64,000 nt of DNA, from NCBI GenBank assembly GCA_964036295.1, contig OZ038462.1:1495501-1559500 (forward strand), given 5' to 3'. Positions within the stretch are counted from its first letter, which is position 1, and every line of letters begins with the position of its first letter. Position numbers and translations under genes: made by a program. Below the pieces are notes generated by a model. That model was not told where the DNA came from. It searched no databases and saw only the letters and a list, made by a program, of their open reading frames with translations. Source of the stretch: Plumapathes pennacea (lineage: Eukaryota > Cnidaria > Anthozoa > Antipatharia > Myriopathidae). Shown here one piece after another: positions 17,515 through 29,535 of this stretch.

Positions 17515-20500
17515 ATGAGGCACCTGGCTCTTGTGTTAGTCTTGTGTTGGTCTTGTGTTAGCGGTAAGTATCTCATACGTTCCTTCTTACTTCTTATAAT
17601 TTTCTTAGATAAGATTGTGAATTCTTTCTGAATTCCTGCGCCTTACTTGAAAAAATGTTATGATCTCAGTTATATAATCAACAATCCAAGCGTTATGTAA
17701 GGTATAATATAAGAATACAAGCCCCAAACTGTAATATAATGTACAACATATTTCAAAGTTCTAATTAATACCAATACTCTTGGTTATCCTTAGGATATAG
17801 AATGGAATAGATATACGATGTTGACAGACAAAGTATTTTGCTTTGGAGCTCACTTAACTAAGTTATTTAAACCAATCTGGAGCAAAACTTCCGCGAAGAC
17901 AAGCATAATTATGTTAGGGCCATTTTGAGCTCCTCCTTCTCATACATACCCTAATGAACGCAGCCTAAGCCTTGTGATGCTCTGTTGCTTGCTTGTTTAT
18001 CTCTGCATCTTTAGCTAGAGATGTTCTGATGTTCGTTAGAATTTAATAGCCATGTTACAACGGTTACATACTATGGGAGGGGTGCATAGAAAATTTCAGT
18101 AAATAAGCGATTGTCTTTCTATAACATCCGCTGCATGGGGAGCAATATGAATGCTCTTTTACTTCACGTACGAAATGAGAAAGAGAGGGACTGGGGAGAA
18201 CAGACAGGTGACCACGGCCTGTTACGGGTTGATGCTCGTGCCTTCACCTTTTGTCTTGTGTCATCACCTAATACCAACCGTATAAATGTTTTCGGTCGGG
18301 TTATTGTGTTATCGGCAATTTTTGCGGCTTGTCCCTGTAATGGTTTTGTGATAAGTAATTTTGCAACCCGTTATTCCTGGAGGATTTTTTTGTGTGTAAT
18401 TTGAGAATGTGGGCTTGGTCTCCGTAACCCTTTCACTCCCAAGAGTGATCAACTTCTATTTTCTCCTTCAGTTTCTTGCCATAAATATTCTATACAGTAA
18501 GGAGAACTTTGATTTTGGTACCTTGGCTCAGATGAAACTCACCGTTATCCCTAATACATTTTCTTCTTAAAAGGTTGAGAATCTGCTAAATATCATTTCT
18601 CGCTACATATATTGTACAGCTTGTTCACGTATGATTAGGAGAAATTTTATTAAAAAATAAAGGATTATTTTTATATTTCCAGCCGACTATTCGTGCTCGA
18701 AACCCGCAAAAAACTTCCATCTGCGGAAAAGAGCCAGTGTACCCGCGGTCGTGGCTTCCCAACCAGCCGGTTCCGGAAGTATCGACAGTAAGTATATTTC
18801 TTTTTTTTTTTAAGTCATTGTTACACCTGTGATTGCAAATAAATTGTTGTTACTGTTACTGTTACTGTTACTGTTACTGTTACTGTTACTGTTACTGTTT
18901 TTGTTTTTGTTTTTGTTGTTTTAGTTGTTGTTGTTGTGTCCGACAATATTAGTGTCAGCGCATTAGTTTAGGGGCCGTCGACATATTCACCGGTTCCCGG
19001 GTGACACCGCAGAGATCGTTTTTCGGCCGTGCGGTCACCTTATTTTTTGGCCAGCGGTCATTCCACAAAACTGTGGTTCAAGCACTTGCTGCTTTTGTAA
19101 TGCAGTGTAAACGCTTGTAAAACTTCAAGGCTTAAGCCAAGAATCTCAATACTGGGACTCGATCCTCAACTATAAGTTGGTTCACTTATAATGTAAGCTC
19201 TGCACAAAGAAACCGAGGCTTGCACACGAGGTGAAATTTTACCTCCAGTTAGACCCAGTTATGTAGTGATGGCGTTTAGCGCTGACCAGCGGAAGTGACG
19301 TCATAACACATTTCCACGGCGTCTTGAACCACGCTCACAGTATCTATATCTCTCTCTTAGAGAGGCTAGTTTGCCATCTGGAGTTTAACGCTACCAAAGG
19401 CAGAGTTGTAGAAGACTCGTCCGGTTATGCCAACAATGGCAATCTTCAGGGAGGAGCTATTGTCGTTAACTTCCCCAAAAGCAAGTGCGGTAACGCGGCT
19501 TACACGTACTGTGGTGACATCCTGTTTCACGGAGACACCTTCCAAGGTAAGCCAAGGGAAGGAATCACCATTGCTGCTTGGGTGAACCTGCTGGACGTGG
19601 AACGCAGTCACTCGATATTTGATACGATCGGCTGGACGCACCCATGTGGTCAGTATCACTTTGAGGTGAACAACGGAGGAGTACGTTGGTTCCATCGTAA
19701 CGAATCACAGATGACTATATTCAGTGTCACGATTGAGGGAAGCCACGTGAAGAAAGGTAAGACTGAATGTGTTTGTGATTGTTGTCGTCTTTCAAACTGC
19801 AGTTGTGTCAGTACTCAGCATAGCCCTCGTTTTTCTCACATTTGTCGATCCATCACTCGGTCGATCAATGGCCTTTAACTGTATCACTTGCTATTCTACT
19901 CAAAGATCTTGCGTTTTCTGTAATGTTCACATATTTTTATTGAGCCTGTGACACTTTATTGAGACCGTGAGCGGATTTTGATTAACTTTTGAAAAACTGG
20001 AACCAAAAAGTAATTACAGCACCATTCATTGAAAGGATATACAACAAACACTTCCAACCAACCAGAAGTCAAAGCAATTTTTCAATCGGTTTACTTGATT
20101 TACTTTATTTACAGATTTAGCATACGCATGGTCACGAAGTCCCCTGCAAAAGTTACTCCACTTTGAAGAAAAGACTACGCAAACCATACAGAAATCACAA
20201 TCACATTTTCTCAAGTTTTACAATTTCTACTCTTACTGATATGAATATTCTATACAGAGACTTGGACACACATTGTTGGAACATACGACTCATCAACCGG
20301 CAAAGCGAAGATCTACGTTAACGGAGAACTTCGAAACATGACCATCGGGGGAGGTCTTCTTTCCAGAGACTGGATCACCAGAGCTGGTATTGGTGACCAC
20401 AAAGCCGGCCGACCCCTTATGGGTTTCATCGACGATTTCCGGGTCTACAACTATGCTCTTGCCAAAGCTGAAATCATCGCCCTTGTTAAAAAGTGTGGAC

Positions 20501-21156
20501 TTACAAGTAAGAATGCCTAGACAATTGTTATCGTCTAGAAATCAAGTACGGCTTCACTAGCAGTCGTAGTACGTGCTAAACATATAATGCATTGACATAA
20601 GTTTGGTGTGGTTATGCTGGACGCGGTAAATCTTTTACGAGCTAGCTCTTCGTCAGATAAATAGTACATGTTAATAATACACTGGAAAGCTAGCACTTGG
20701 TAGAACAAGTTTTGTACTGCATCGGTGTCAAGAAAAATGTACGATGAATCGACTAAAGGTGAAAAGTTGACGCCGGGTGAAACAACGATGGAACGAAAGT
20801 TAAATTTTGAAGGGACTTTCTGTGACGACACTGGTGGGCTTATAGCCGGAGGGAGCCTGACTTATTAGTGAGAGTTTTATGAGGTATTTTACGGTAAACT
20901 ATGCATGTGACGTATGTTACATTTTTTATTTTCAGCTGTCAAAGACCAAGTCACTCCTCCAGCTGGTAACCGTCAAGGCAATGCGCCATTCCTCGATGTG
21001 GCCAAATCCGATGCTGATTTCGCCATCAATAATAAACCACTGGAAGACATTCCACTGAATGTGCGCGCCAAGAACCCAAGAAAACGGCCGGCCTATGATG
21101 CCGTAGAAGAGGCCGTGCTAAAGCGATCCCACGGGGTGAAGGGGGGTAAAGAGTGA
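17515..21156 (+). CDS. Secreted single-LamG-domain protein with dibasic sites
   Basis: Five exons, all introns phase 1: 17515-17563, 18683-18787, 19361-19756, 20258-20506, 20936-21156 (1020 nt, 339 aa). Exon 1 is a signal peptide (MRHLALVLVLCWSCVSG). Exons 3-4 form one LamG_3 domain (about aa 53-265) with LEFNATKGRVVEDSSGYANN, WVNLLDVERSHSIFDTIG, WFHRNES, WTHIVGTY, IYVNGELR and GFIDDFRVYNYAL, closely related to the four-domain protein at 1345-8526. The flanks are low-complexity and basic, with LRKR, RKRP and LKRS dibasic sites that could be cut by furin-type proteases; cleavage is inference. Convergent with the NOWA-like gene at 22834. Extracellular by prediction; ligand unknown. Confidence 0.85.
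18850..18920. repeat. (TTACTG)n then (TTTTTG)n microsatellite
   Basis: About eight TTACTG hexamers followed by TTTTTG units, in the second intron of the LamG gene. It is not a telomere repeat (no TTAGGG). Confidence 0.9.
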
Positions 21157-22833
21157 AGGGGTTCAAATTGAACATACTGGAGTCAAAGATCAAGTCATCT
21201 GACCACTAACACCAGTCTCCTTGTATAAACGTTATTCAAAAGTAATTACAAAGATGATTCAGCATTCATGCGTTGGCAAATCCATCTAGAAGTATTGCGT
21301 CCTGCAGTTTCTTGTAGATGGTTAACATACAAATACGCGTCTGTAAAAGGGAGTTTTTGATCAAATTAGACACACGTACATTGCGTTTTATTAGTCATAT
21401 CAAGGATAACAAAATTGAGAAAAAGCAGTAATTGTTCGTAATCTGTGGATATTTTTACTTTGCTAGATGATCTCCAGTAAATGGGTGTTTGCAGAATGGA
21501 ATTTCGGCAGCCAAATAAAGTTTGGGGTCAGTCACGTAGCTGACATTTTCCCCAAAAGGAGAACACGTCACCCTGGGCTTTGTTGTCTGTTGGTTGTTCG
21601 TTGTTTAAACTGATCGTCACTGTATTGCACAGTACACATTTGTGATTTTGCCCTCTCTGTCTCTCACACTCACTCACTCATTACCTGTCTGTCTGTCTGT
21701 CACTCCTTCTTGAATATTGTGGATTTAACACTTTCACTCCCAATAGTGATCAACTTCAATTTTCTCTTTCACTTTCTCACCAGAAATATATGATAATAGT
21801 ATGGAGAACTTGGCTTTTGATACTTTGCTCAGATGAAAACGGACTAAAGAATCAATTCTCACTACATTACTTATACAGTTTCTTCTGGAAAGGTTGAGAG
21901 AATCTGCATTTTAATCTTGAGAGTGTTAAACCAATTTTTCTGTCTGAATAGCGGTCAATTTTTATTCTAATTTCTCATAAAATATTAAAGCATGGGGTTT
22001 CGGTTAAGTGCTGTCTCAAGAAACAGGTTCATCATTCCTGTAACCGTGGTTGCATGAAGTATATCTATTCATCTCGGTAAAAACTCGCACATGAATGCGC
22101 ACGCAAAGGATTGCGGGTGTTTCTATCTTGGTTACCCTCAGTTAGCCTGGATTCAAATTTCCGATAACCGGGATATAAACACGCGACAGAACAGCCCTTG
22201 GTACCGGGTGACTTAAGCGATGAATCTACCTCCAAATAAATGTGAGTGCACAATAAGAAAGTGAAGGAATTGGTTTGGTTGTGTCGAAAATTGATCAGAC
22301 ATTTTACTAAACTTCAACTAAGACACAGTTTTATGGTTCCACATTTTAATTGTAACAGGAAATGTATTTTACAAGTAATTTAGAGTATACGATCGTATTA
22401 CATTCCCTGCTCGCAGCAATTCATAAAAGCGACGACTAACTCAAATATGTGGAATAACAAATAATCGCAAATTTACAAGTGTTGAAATAGCCTAGATCAA
22501 TATTTTGGTTACCTTTCATCAGTATTTTGTACATGGTAAATCCAAATACACGAAATATTAATCCCGTGCTGCACTGCCCGCCCCTCTAACACGATATCAC
22601 ATTATTTCCGCTAGTTAATGCCACACTAAAGTATCCACAAAATGAATGTTTAAACGGATTGCGACATACTCAACCTTGGTTTACAGTTGGGGTTTCTTAC
22701 AAGAGCTACTTTCTAAAAATGTGATTCTGTTTTCAGAAAAAAAAAACGAGCTCGTAGTGTTCTTAGAGATACAATCTCTGCCATAAGCAATAACTATAGC
22801 GATGTTTGTTCTCTTCTACTGCTGCGCGTTCTT
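21157..22833. other. Convergent intergenic spacer
   Basis: Lies between the 3' ends of two genes. It contains a copy of dispersed family 2 (about 21729-21930, starting CACTTTCACTCCCAATAGTG) and short CT-rich repeats (about 21655-21705). No exon seen. Confidence 0.5.
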
Positions 22834-25800
22834 TTAACCTCTGTAGCAGCAGGATCGTTTGCAGTAGGAGGGACACTTTGGCAAACGCGAGCAAGCGATA
22901 GGACAAGCTGCTGGTGGCGGCATCTGTGGCATTGGCATTGGCATTTGAGGCATCGGCATCGGCATCTGAGGGCGTGGCGGAGGTTGCTTAGGCATCTTAA
23001 TATGAATGGCTGGCAGCTTGATCACCACCGGTTTTGGTCCTTGTGGTGAGCATGGCGGTCGTCCTGCTGGACCACAAGGTGGTCCCATGGGGCCCATTGG
23101 AGGCATGGGTGGGCCCATCATAGGTGGACCCATCATAGGCGGGGCCATTCCAGGCATCATGGGTGGAGCGCAGGGGTTCATTTGAGTGGGCATGCAAGGA
23201 TTTGCCGTACCCACGGGCTTCTTAGGTGCTTTACTCTTTGGCTTACTTTTCCCAGCTTTAGGAGGAGAAGGCACACATGGCATGCCAGGTGCTGCAGGCA
23301 TGCATGGGCTTCCAAATGGAGACATAGGCATGGGATATTGCTGCACTGGGGGTGGCTGAATGGTAATACTCATCGGTGGGTATGTTTGCCCTATGATATT
23401 AACAGGTTTGGGAGGTCCCGCAGGTGCCTTTGCTTTGCCCTTTCCTTTTGCTCCCTTCTTTGGGGGTGGCGGTGGAGGTGGTGGAGGACAACCATATGGA
23501 CTTTGGGGGCATGGCGACATTGGGGGCATTTGGGGGAACTGAATTGGAATAGATACCGGCATGGGAGCTGGCATTGGAGGAGGCATTGGAGGCGGCATCA
23601 TTGGTGGCATCATTGGTGGCATCATGGGTGGGGGACAAGGGGAGGCTGCGCTAGGCACACATGGACTTGAAGGCATCAGGGCCCGGACGTTGGGTCTCGC
23701 TTGCACGAATCGTGGCAGAATCCGCCTATAAGCTTGGACAGGAGGACATGGCGCGTATGGCCTAGGAACACATGGTCTCATGCCTGGCAAAACGCGACTC
23801 TGGAACTTACGTACGGGAGGCAGTCGACGTGCTGGTGTAACTGGGCTCCTCACCATGGGAGGACAGTATTGAGTTGCACTGGGGATGCATGGTCCGAGCC
23901 CGACCGGCGGCGGATGGTATACTTGGGGTGCTGCTGGGGCGGGGTAGCTGTAAGAAGGAGCACATGAAGTATACTGACTTGGGACACAGGGGGACGCGTT
24001 TGGAATAGGAGGAGGCTTGGCAGCCGCTTTGGCACCCTTCTTGTTCGCCTGGGGAGCTGGCCGTCGCATAAACGGATTGTATTGTTGGGGATAGTATGAC
24101 GGTGAACCGTAGGATGGGGCAGATTGTGTGTAACAACAGCTTGGGCTACAGCCAGAACCACAGCTTACAGCACACTGAGGAGAGCAGTAAGTAGAAGTTG
24201 GCGGTACGGAACCTGGAGATGAAGCAGAACATGTTTGGGTTAAGAGAGCGCAACAAATTCTTAAAAAAAAAAAGAAGCGTGGTTGACATTTGGAGATCGG
24301 TTGCTATCATTTATCAGCATGGTCTCTTTCAGAGTTTCTTTACAGACCAATGCCCGTGTCATTCTATGTTACAATTAGTAGTTTATCCAGCGTAATCATT
24401 TGGGTGAGAGTAGAATGTTGTTGGTGACTGACGTTTGATGTCTTTGGTCGCTACTGCGATTCGTCGGCTCGGTCGTGAAGAGATTGATTGAGAAGACTTA
24501 AAGGTTTCACTGGTTTGTCAGTTATTGTTCTATAATCACCATCCGTCTATTGATTGTCAAAGTTTGTTGGTTTAGTCTGACGTCGTGTATCAGTCGTTTG
24601 TTAAGTTCAAGTCGCCATGTCACAGCATTAGTTTTTACATCCTATTGTTGGCGAAAACTTTAACATACCTGGAGGAGCTATGGAGACAGAGAGGATCTTG
24701 ACTGGTTCATTAAGTGGTTGTGCCATCCTGCCGGCATGTTTTGTGAGGTAGTCTTGTAGAGCCTTAGTCGGATCACCCTGGATGTTCTTATTTCCAAAAC
24801 TGAGCACAAGAGTGGCTACTATCTTCTTAGGGCCTCTGCATTAAAACAAAGTCACACGCGTAAGCTGACTCAATGTAGAAAACTTCAAAGTGAAATGTCA
24901 AATGAAACCTGAAGGTGTGATCACTCAAATGAGAGTTCCTGTTTCTCGCATCTTAACGCGTACTTTAGCTTGCGCACATGGCGTTGAAAGTTTCAGAACA
25001 TTCTAGTCAATACGCATAGCCAAAATCCAATAGAAATGAATATAAGAAATGTTTTCAAATATTATATTCCCTCGTTTTCTCTTTGCTTGAGTTAGGGTAT
25101 TTCGCTACGTACTTTGGTTTAAGTTTGGTTGGTTTAGCCGCAGCTCCTGCTCCTGGGGTTGTCACTCCTGATGTTGGTGCGGGTGTCACCTGCACTGCGA
25201 TTTGCCGTTTTCCGACCTTTTTGGGTGGTGTCGGCACAGCTGGCAATGGCTCGCGCACGTAGCTGAAATAGGGAAAGATGGTATCGTTATGAAATCGGTG
25301 ATTGTCATGTAGCATGTGCGATCAAATGTGTTCAAGCCCTGCATAAAATATAGCAGGGAAAAGCCACACTAATCCATAATGTTTACCTCACAGATTGGAT
25401 AGTTGCTCCCTGGAATACTTTGTTGTTTTTGTAAAGATCTTTGATCTGCAAAACAGTTTATTGCAAGGTTAATACATTTATAACTAAATGATTAAGTTAA
25501 TGTGCTGACAGATGATCCCTTGGAACGTGCATTTCTTTTCTTTTTTGTTTTCTTTTTCATGTCTGTTTTGAACGTGCATCGGTTTCTGCTTTGGTTTTGC
25601 GTTTGCTACGCTTTTGAATTGGTCCAAACAGGCTCGGTTGTATACTTAGCCAACCAGGAACAAAATCGAAACCCGATTGCGATCTGCTCATGCAAGCAAG
25701 TGGCAATGGCGTTTTGTTGCATTGCTTATTAGTCTCTTCTAAACTAAAGCTATCATGTGTTCTTACAGCTTCAGTGCCTTTGCGCCCTAATTACGTTGGT

Positions 25801-28800
25801 TTTGGTTTTACGAAAGACATCGGAAACCGCTCTAACGGAAAAAATAAAAACGTTATACGCTCGCTTTTTATGTTTTCGCATTTTTTTTTTGTATTCTTTT
25901 AAAGTTTTAACTTTAAACTTACTGATTTATCAAATTTCTTGCTGAGTTCTTGGTATGCCAAAGAATACGGCTGGATGAAGTCATCAAGCCACACCATTGA
26001 AGGAAGCTTGACCTTGACGATGTATGCAATTGAACCTAAAAGAGAGATCATGGTTTGTAAATATTTATATGAAGTAAATATTGATGTCGCCTATTTTACG
26101 GACTATTACTACCACCAGCACCATAGAAATACGTTTTTCACCTCTGGAATCACCTTTTATTTATTTATTTATTTTTTGGAGTTTTTATCGCACAAAACGT
26201 TGCGCACAAAGAAAACGGGGCTTGAACACGAGGTTAAAATTTGCCTGCAGTTCTGACCGAAGAACGTGATGTTACTTGTATTTACCTTCTAGCGGTGTCT
26301 TGCAGAGAAATTGGTGCAACTCATTGCAATTGAGATCCTTCATGGTTCCAAAGTTTGACTTCAAGTCCAAACCAACACAATTTTGGTTTTTACCGTTGGG
26401 TTCTCCGGGAATCCAATTCATAAAGCTAACCGGTGAACCTTCTACAGACATGTACATGCTCTCGTTAAGCCGATCGTTCAAACTAATCCACACGGGTCCA
26501 TCCCTTCCTTTGACTGGCCAGTTTTTGATGGACATCTCCATTTGGATGTCTGGTATGTTTGCCAGCACAGCTTTCTCCTTGGCACAAGTAGCAAGAGCAT
26601 TCATCCATGATTGTTTCTCAGTGTGATATTTGTAACATGTGCCTTTGTATTCAGTGTAACCGGTCGTACAGGTAACTAGAAAAGAAAAGTAAACATAGAG
26701 ACAAATTAAGAGGTTTTCAGCTGTAAAAATAGTGAAAATCAGTGAAAATACAAATTTGTTTGGCATCAATTAAACTCTTTTGGTCAACTGCTGAGTTCTG
26801 CTCCTAAGTTCTAAAACACCTGTCCATAAAGGTGTCACGAATGCAGAAACCGTGGATAGTTTAATTTACTAGCACTATTTTCAACTTATCGTGTTGTTGA
26901 ACATCTTAAACTTTCAATGCGTGTATCTTCTTTTCAATTATCTATTTATTTATTATTTTATTAATTGGTATCTTATTAATACTTACCTCCTGGGACACTA
27001 GTAAAAACATCTGTGTGATGAAAATGGAAAGAATGACATCAACAACAAGAAAAATGCTGACTTGGTGAAAAAAGCTTAGGGAGAACTTGGTTTTTGACAC
27101 TTAGATGATAGCTGTACAATACTATATTACACTGGACAGTACTTAGGCTTTTATATTCCCTTTAGTGTTATCTCGGTGATCGGCCATGTAAGGAAGGGCA
27201 ACTGCTTTGCATCTAAAAATGTACTTTTCTTTTTGATTCAAAGTATAATTTGCGATTGGGTTTACGTTGGAAAAGAGACAAATCAGCAGTGCGAGACAAC
27301 GTCGTCACGACTTGCTTGTGATCATATTTTGCTTTTACGGCCCGATCCAAAAACATATAGCAAACATGAAAGCAAAGCAATGAACACACATTTACTTTCG
27401 ATAATCATCTGAAAACGGCTGTTTGTTACTTTACTTTACCTGTGTAGCCTTTGACATTCTCCGACAGCTTAGCTTCGTCCTTTCCGACTGGATCGTAAAA
27501 CACAACAATAAAGAACTTTCCAAGTGGTCCACGGGCAACGCCGAGCCCGACATGGGTGGTGTTCTTCCAGACAAGCTGGACAAACCTTTTGTTGTTGGGT
27601 AGGATCTTTCGTTTTGCCCAATCATAGTCTTGTACCTGCCTATACCAAGATACAGTGCACTCCTGTGCTACAGTAGCTTGTGGCACGCGCACTACGCAAT
27701 GAGTTTGCCCATATTTGGTGCTTGTGTCGTCCTTGGCGGTTCCAAGTTTCATTAGGCTGTTGGCCCAGTTTTGAGCTCCGAGGCTCATCCCGCTGTTTTC
27801 AACTAATGGTCCAGCCCCGTGGAGTCTTCTGAAAGCGTTGATCCAATCCAACACCTGACTTTTTACAGCAGCTGTAAATATGAGAAAATTATTATTAACA
27901 ATGTAATTCATTATTCGTTCAGGCAAGATTCTGCATGTCTTGTAAAAGCGTTTGTGAATATCTCTCTGTAAACGGGCAAATTTATATCTATAACAAAAAA
28001 TGGGGAGTGCGCATTCTATATTTCAATAACATCAGAGTATCTAACCACAACTGAATTAGTCTTTTAGCTTACAAACGCACAGTAAAGCAAAGCTCTTTAA
28101 CTTATTTTTCATTAGAATTTATGCTATACAGACGCTTGCAAACGCGCATTAAAAGTAAAAACTTACTGGCATTCAATGCATTCTTTGGAATGCGTGGAGC
28201 CTTTGAAGCGGGTACAGCAAATGGCCTCGCAGCAGACACCTTTGGTGGCGGAATATTGAACTGCTGATCGTCCAGTCCAAGACCTTCATCGTCGTCTTCA
28301 TCATCGTCATCGTCGTCACCTAAGCTAAAGTCCGATGCTTTCGCCGGCTTCTCGTTGAGTTTGCCATCTAGTAAAGGATTCAAACATGTTTTCGTTTTAG
28401 GGCTGATCAGCACGTCCCGCGTCAGACAGCTGCACGCGGTATCGCGATAAAAAACTATCTTTCAATAAGAGGTAACTGCTAAAAGTAGCTTCACGCGATA
28501 TCTCGATTGAATTAACTTATTCTATAATCCCAGTCACACCAAACTCAGAGTTACGCCCTAAAAATAGAACCAAGCCTATACTTTCAACGCAACACTCCGC
28601 ATTACTTAAAGTAATGCTTGCGCGTGTGCGCGGCATGACACTGGACAGGAAAACACGTGACTGTGCATTTGTCATTTTGTCGCAGTGTCGCGTCGCTTTT
28701 AATGTGAATATTTAGGCCCAGAAATGCTTCGAGATGAGGGAGAGCAAAGTCAGACATTACTCTGTCGAGGTACTGAACGAAAACAGGAAGGAAGTTTACC

Positions 28801-29535
28801 TATAGGTCCGTTCGTTGGATCAAGCTTGAGATCTTGAAGTGAACCTAACCCTTTGAACAAACATAATACAAACAAAAATGTTACTGAGCGAACCACAAGC
28901 CGTTTTGACACAAGAGATAGTTTAGATTTACACGTCTGGTAACTTTCCATAAACAGTGATAAATTATTTAGACTTGGTGAGTCGTGTTTAAAATACTAAC
29001 TCAAGAGCTAAAGGATTATCATCGTGACCTAGATGGAGTTCTGTGCATGTCCTGCTCGCATATCGCTGCCTAAATTTGATGCAAATTGTAGTACTTTTAT
29101 GAACATTTCAGTTGTCGTATATTGGAACGGTTTTCTTCGGCCGAATTTGCTTGCTTTACTGATAGTATAATAGTGACAGGCTTTGCGCAAGGCATTGGCG
29201 CTATATAAATGAATCATCTTTATCATTATCAAGAGGTTTCTTAAGCTCAACTTGTGTACGACTTGCACTAAACGAGAGTGGCCGCATTTTTGTCCGATAA
29301 TTTCTAACAGGGTCTGTTAAACTACTTTCCATGCAAGTTTGAGCGATCAGTTTGCACCTGTCTTGAACCAACCGACGTGATTGTGTAACTCTGTCATGAC
29401 GTTATGGTGTATCTGTTATGGTTTTGCAGTATACAGTTTATTCTCACACTCCACACACGGCCTGCTATAAAGCTTACCTTGCGCATCCACCAAAATGCAA
29501 GGTAGTAAGAGAAGCAACCCCAGGAGAGTCTTCAT
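22834..29535 (-). CDS. NOWA-like nematocyst wall protein with minicollagen CRDs (copy A)
   Basis: Eleven exons: 29478-29535, 28800-28850, 28167-28367, 27440-27871, 26987-27010, 26286-26675, 25923-26035, 25387-25445, 25113-25262, 24669-24835, 22834-24212 (3024 nt, 1007 aa). Order: signal peptide (MKTLLGLLLLLPCILVDAQ), acidic stretch (DDDDDDEDDDEG), CAP/SCP domain (aa 104-247; RFVQLVW, FYDPVG), 8-residue micro-exon link, C-type lectin (256-385; EPN motif in WIPGEPNG), SEA-like module (386-548) split by a Pro/Ala-rich insert, N-terminal CRD (558-575, CSPQCAVSCGSGCSPSCC), about 400 aa of Pro/Met-rich sequence with repeated PC(V/I/M)P...C motifs, and a C-terminal CRD (985-1004). Hydra NOWA has SCP, lectin and minicollagen CRDs, so a capsule-wall role is strongly suggested. 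The CAP 'His' of GH(F/Y)TQ is Arg here. An untranslated exon probably ends at 30177. Confidence 0.85.

Noticed and set aside
18850-18920. Possible interstitial telomere repeat
   Set aside because: The hexamer is TTACTG, not TTAGGG or its complement.
23000-23200. Collagen-like Gly-Pro stretch (GPPMMGPPMPPMGPMGPP)
   Set aside because: Glycine does not recur every third residue for more than a few triplets, so it is not a collagen helix.
23182-23967. Plus-strand frames opposite the Pro-rich exon of copy A
   Set aside because: They are Trp/Gly/Arg-rich shadows of Pro/Met codons read in antisense.
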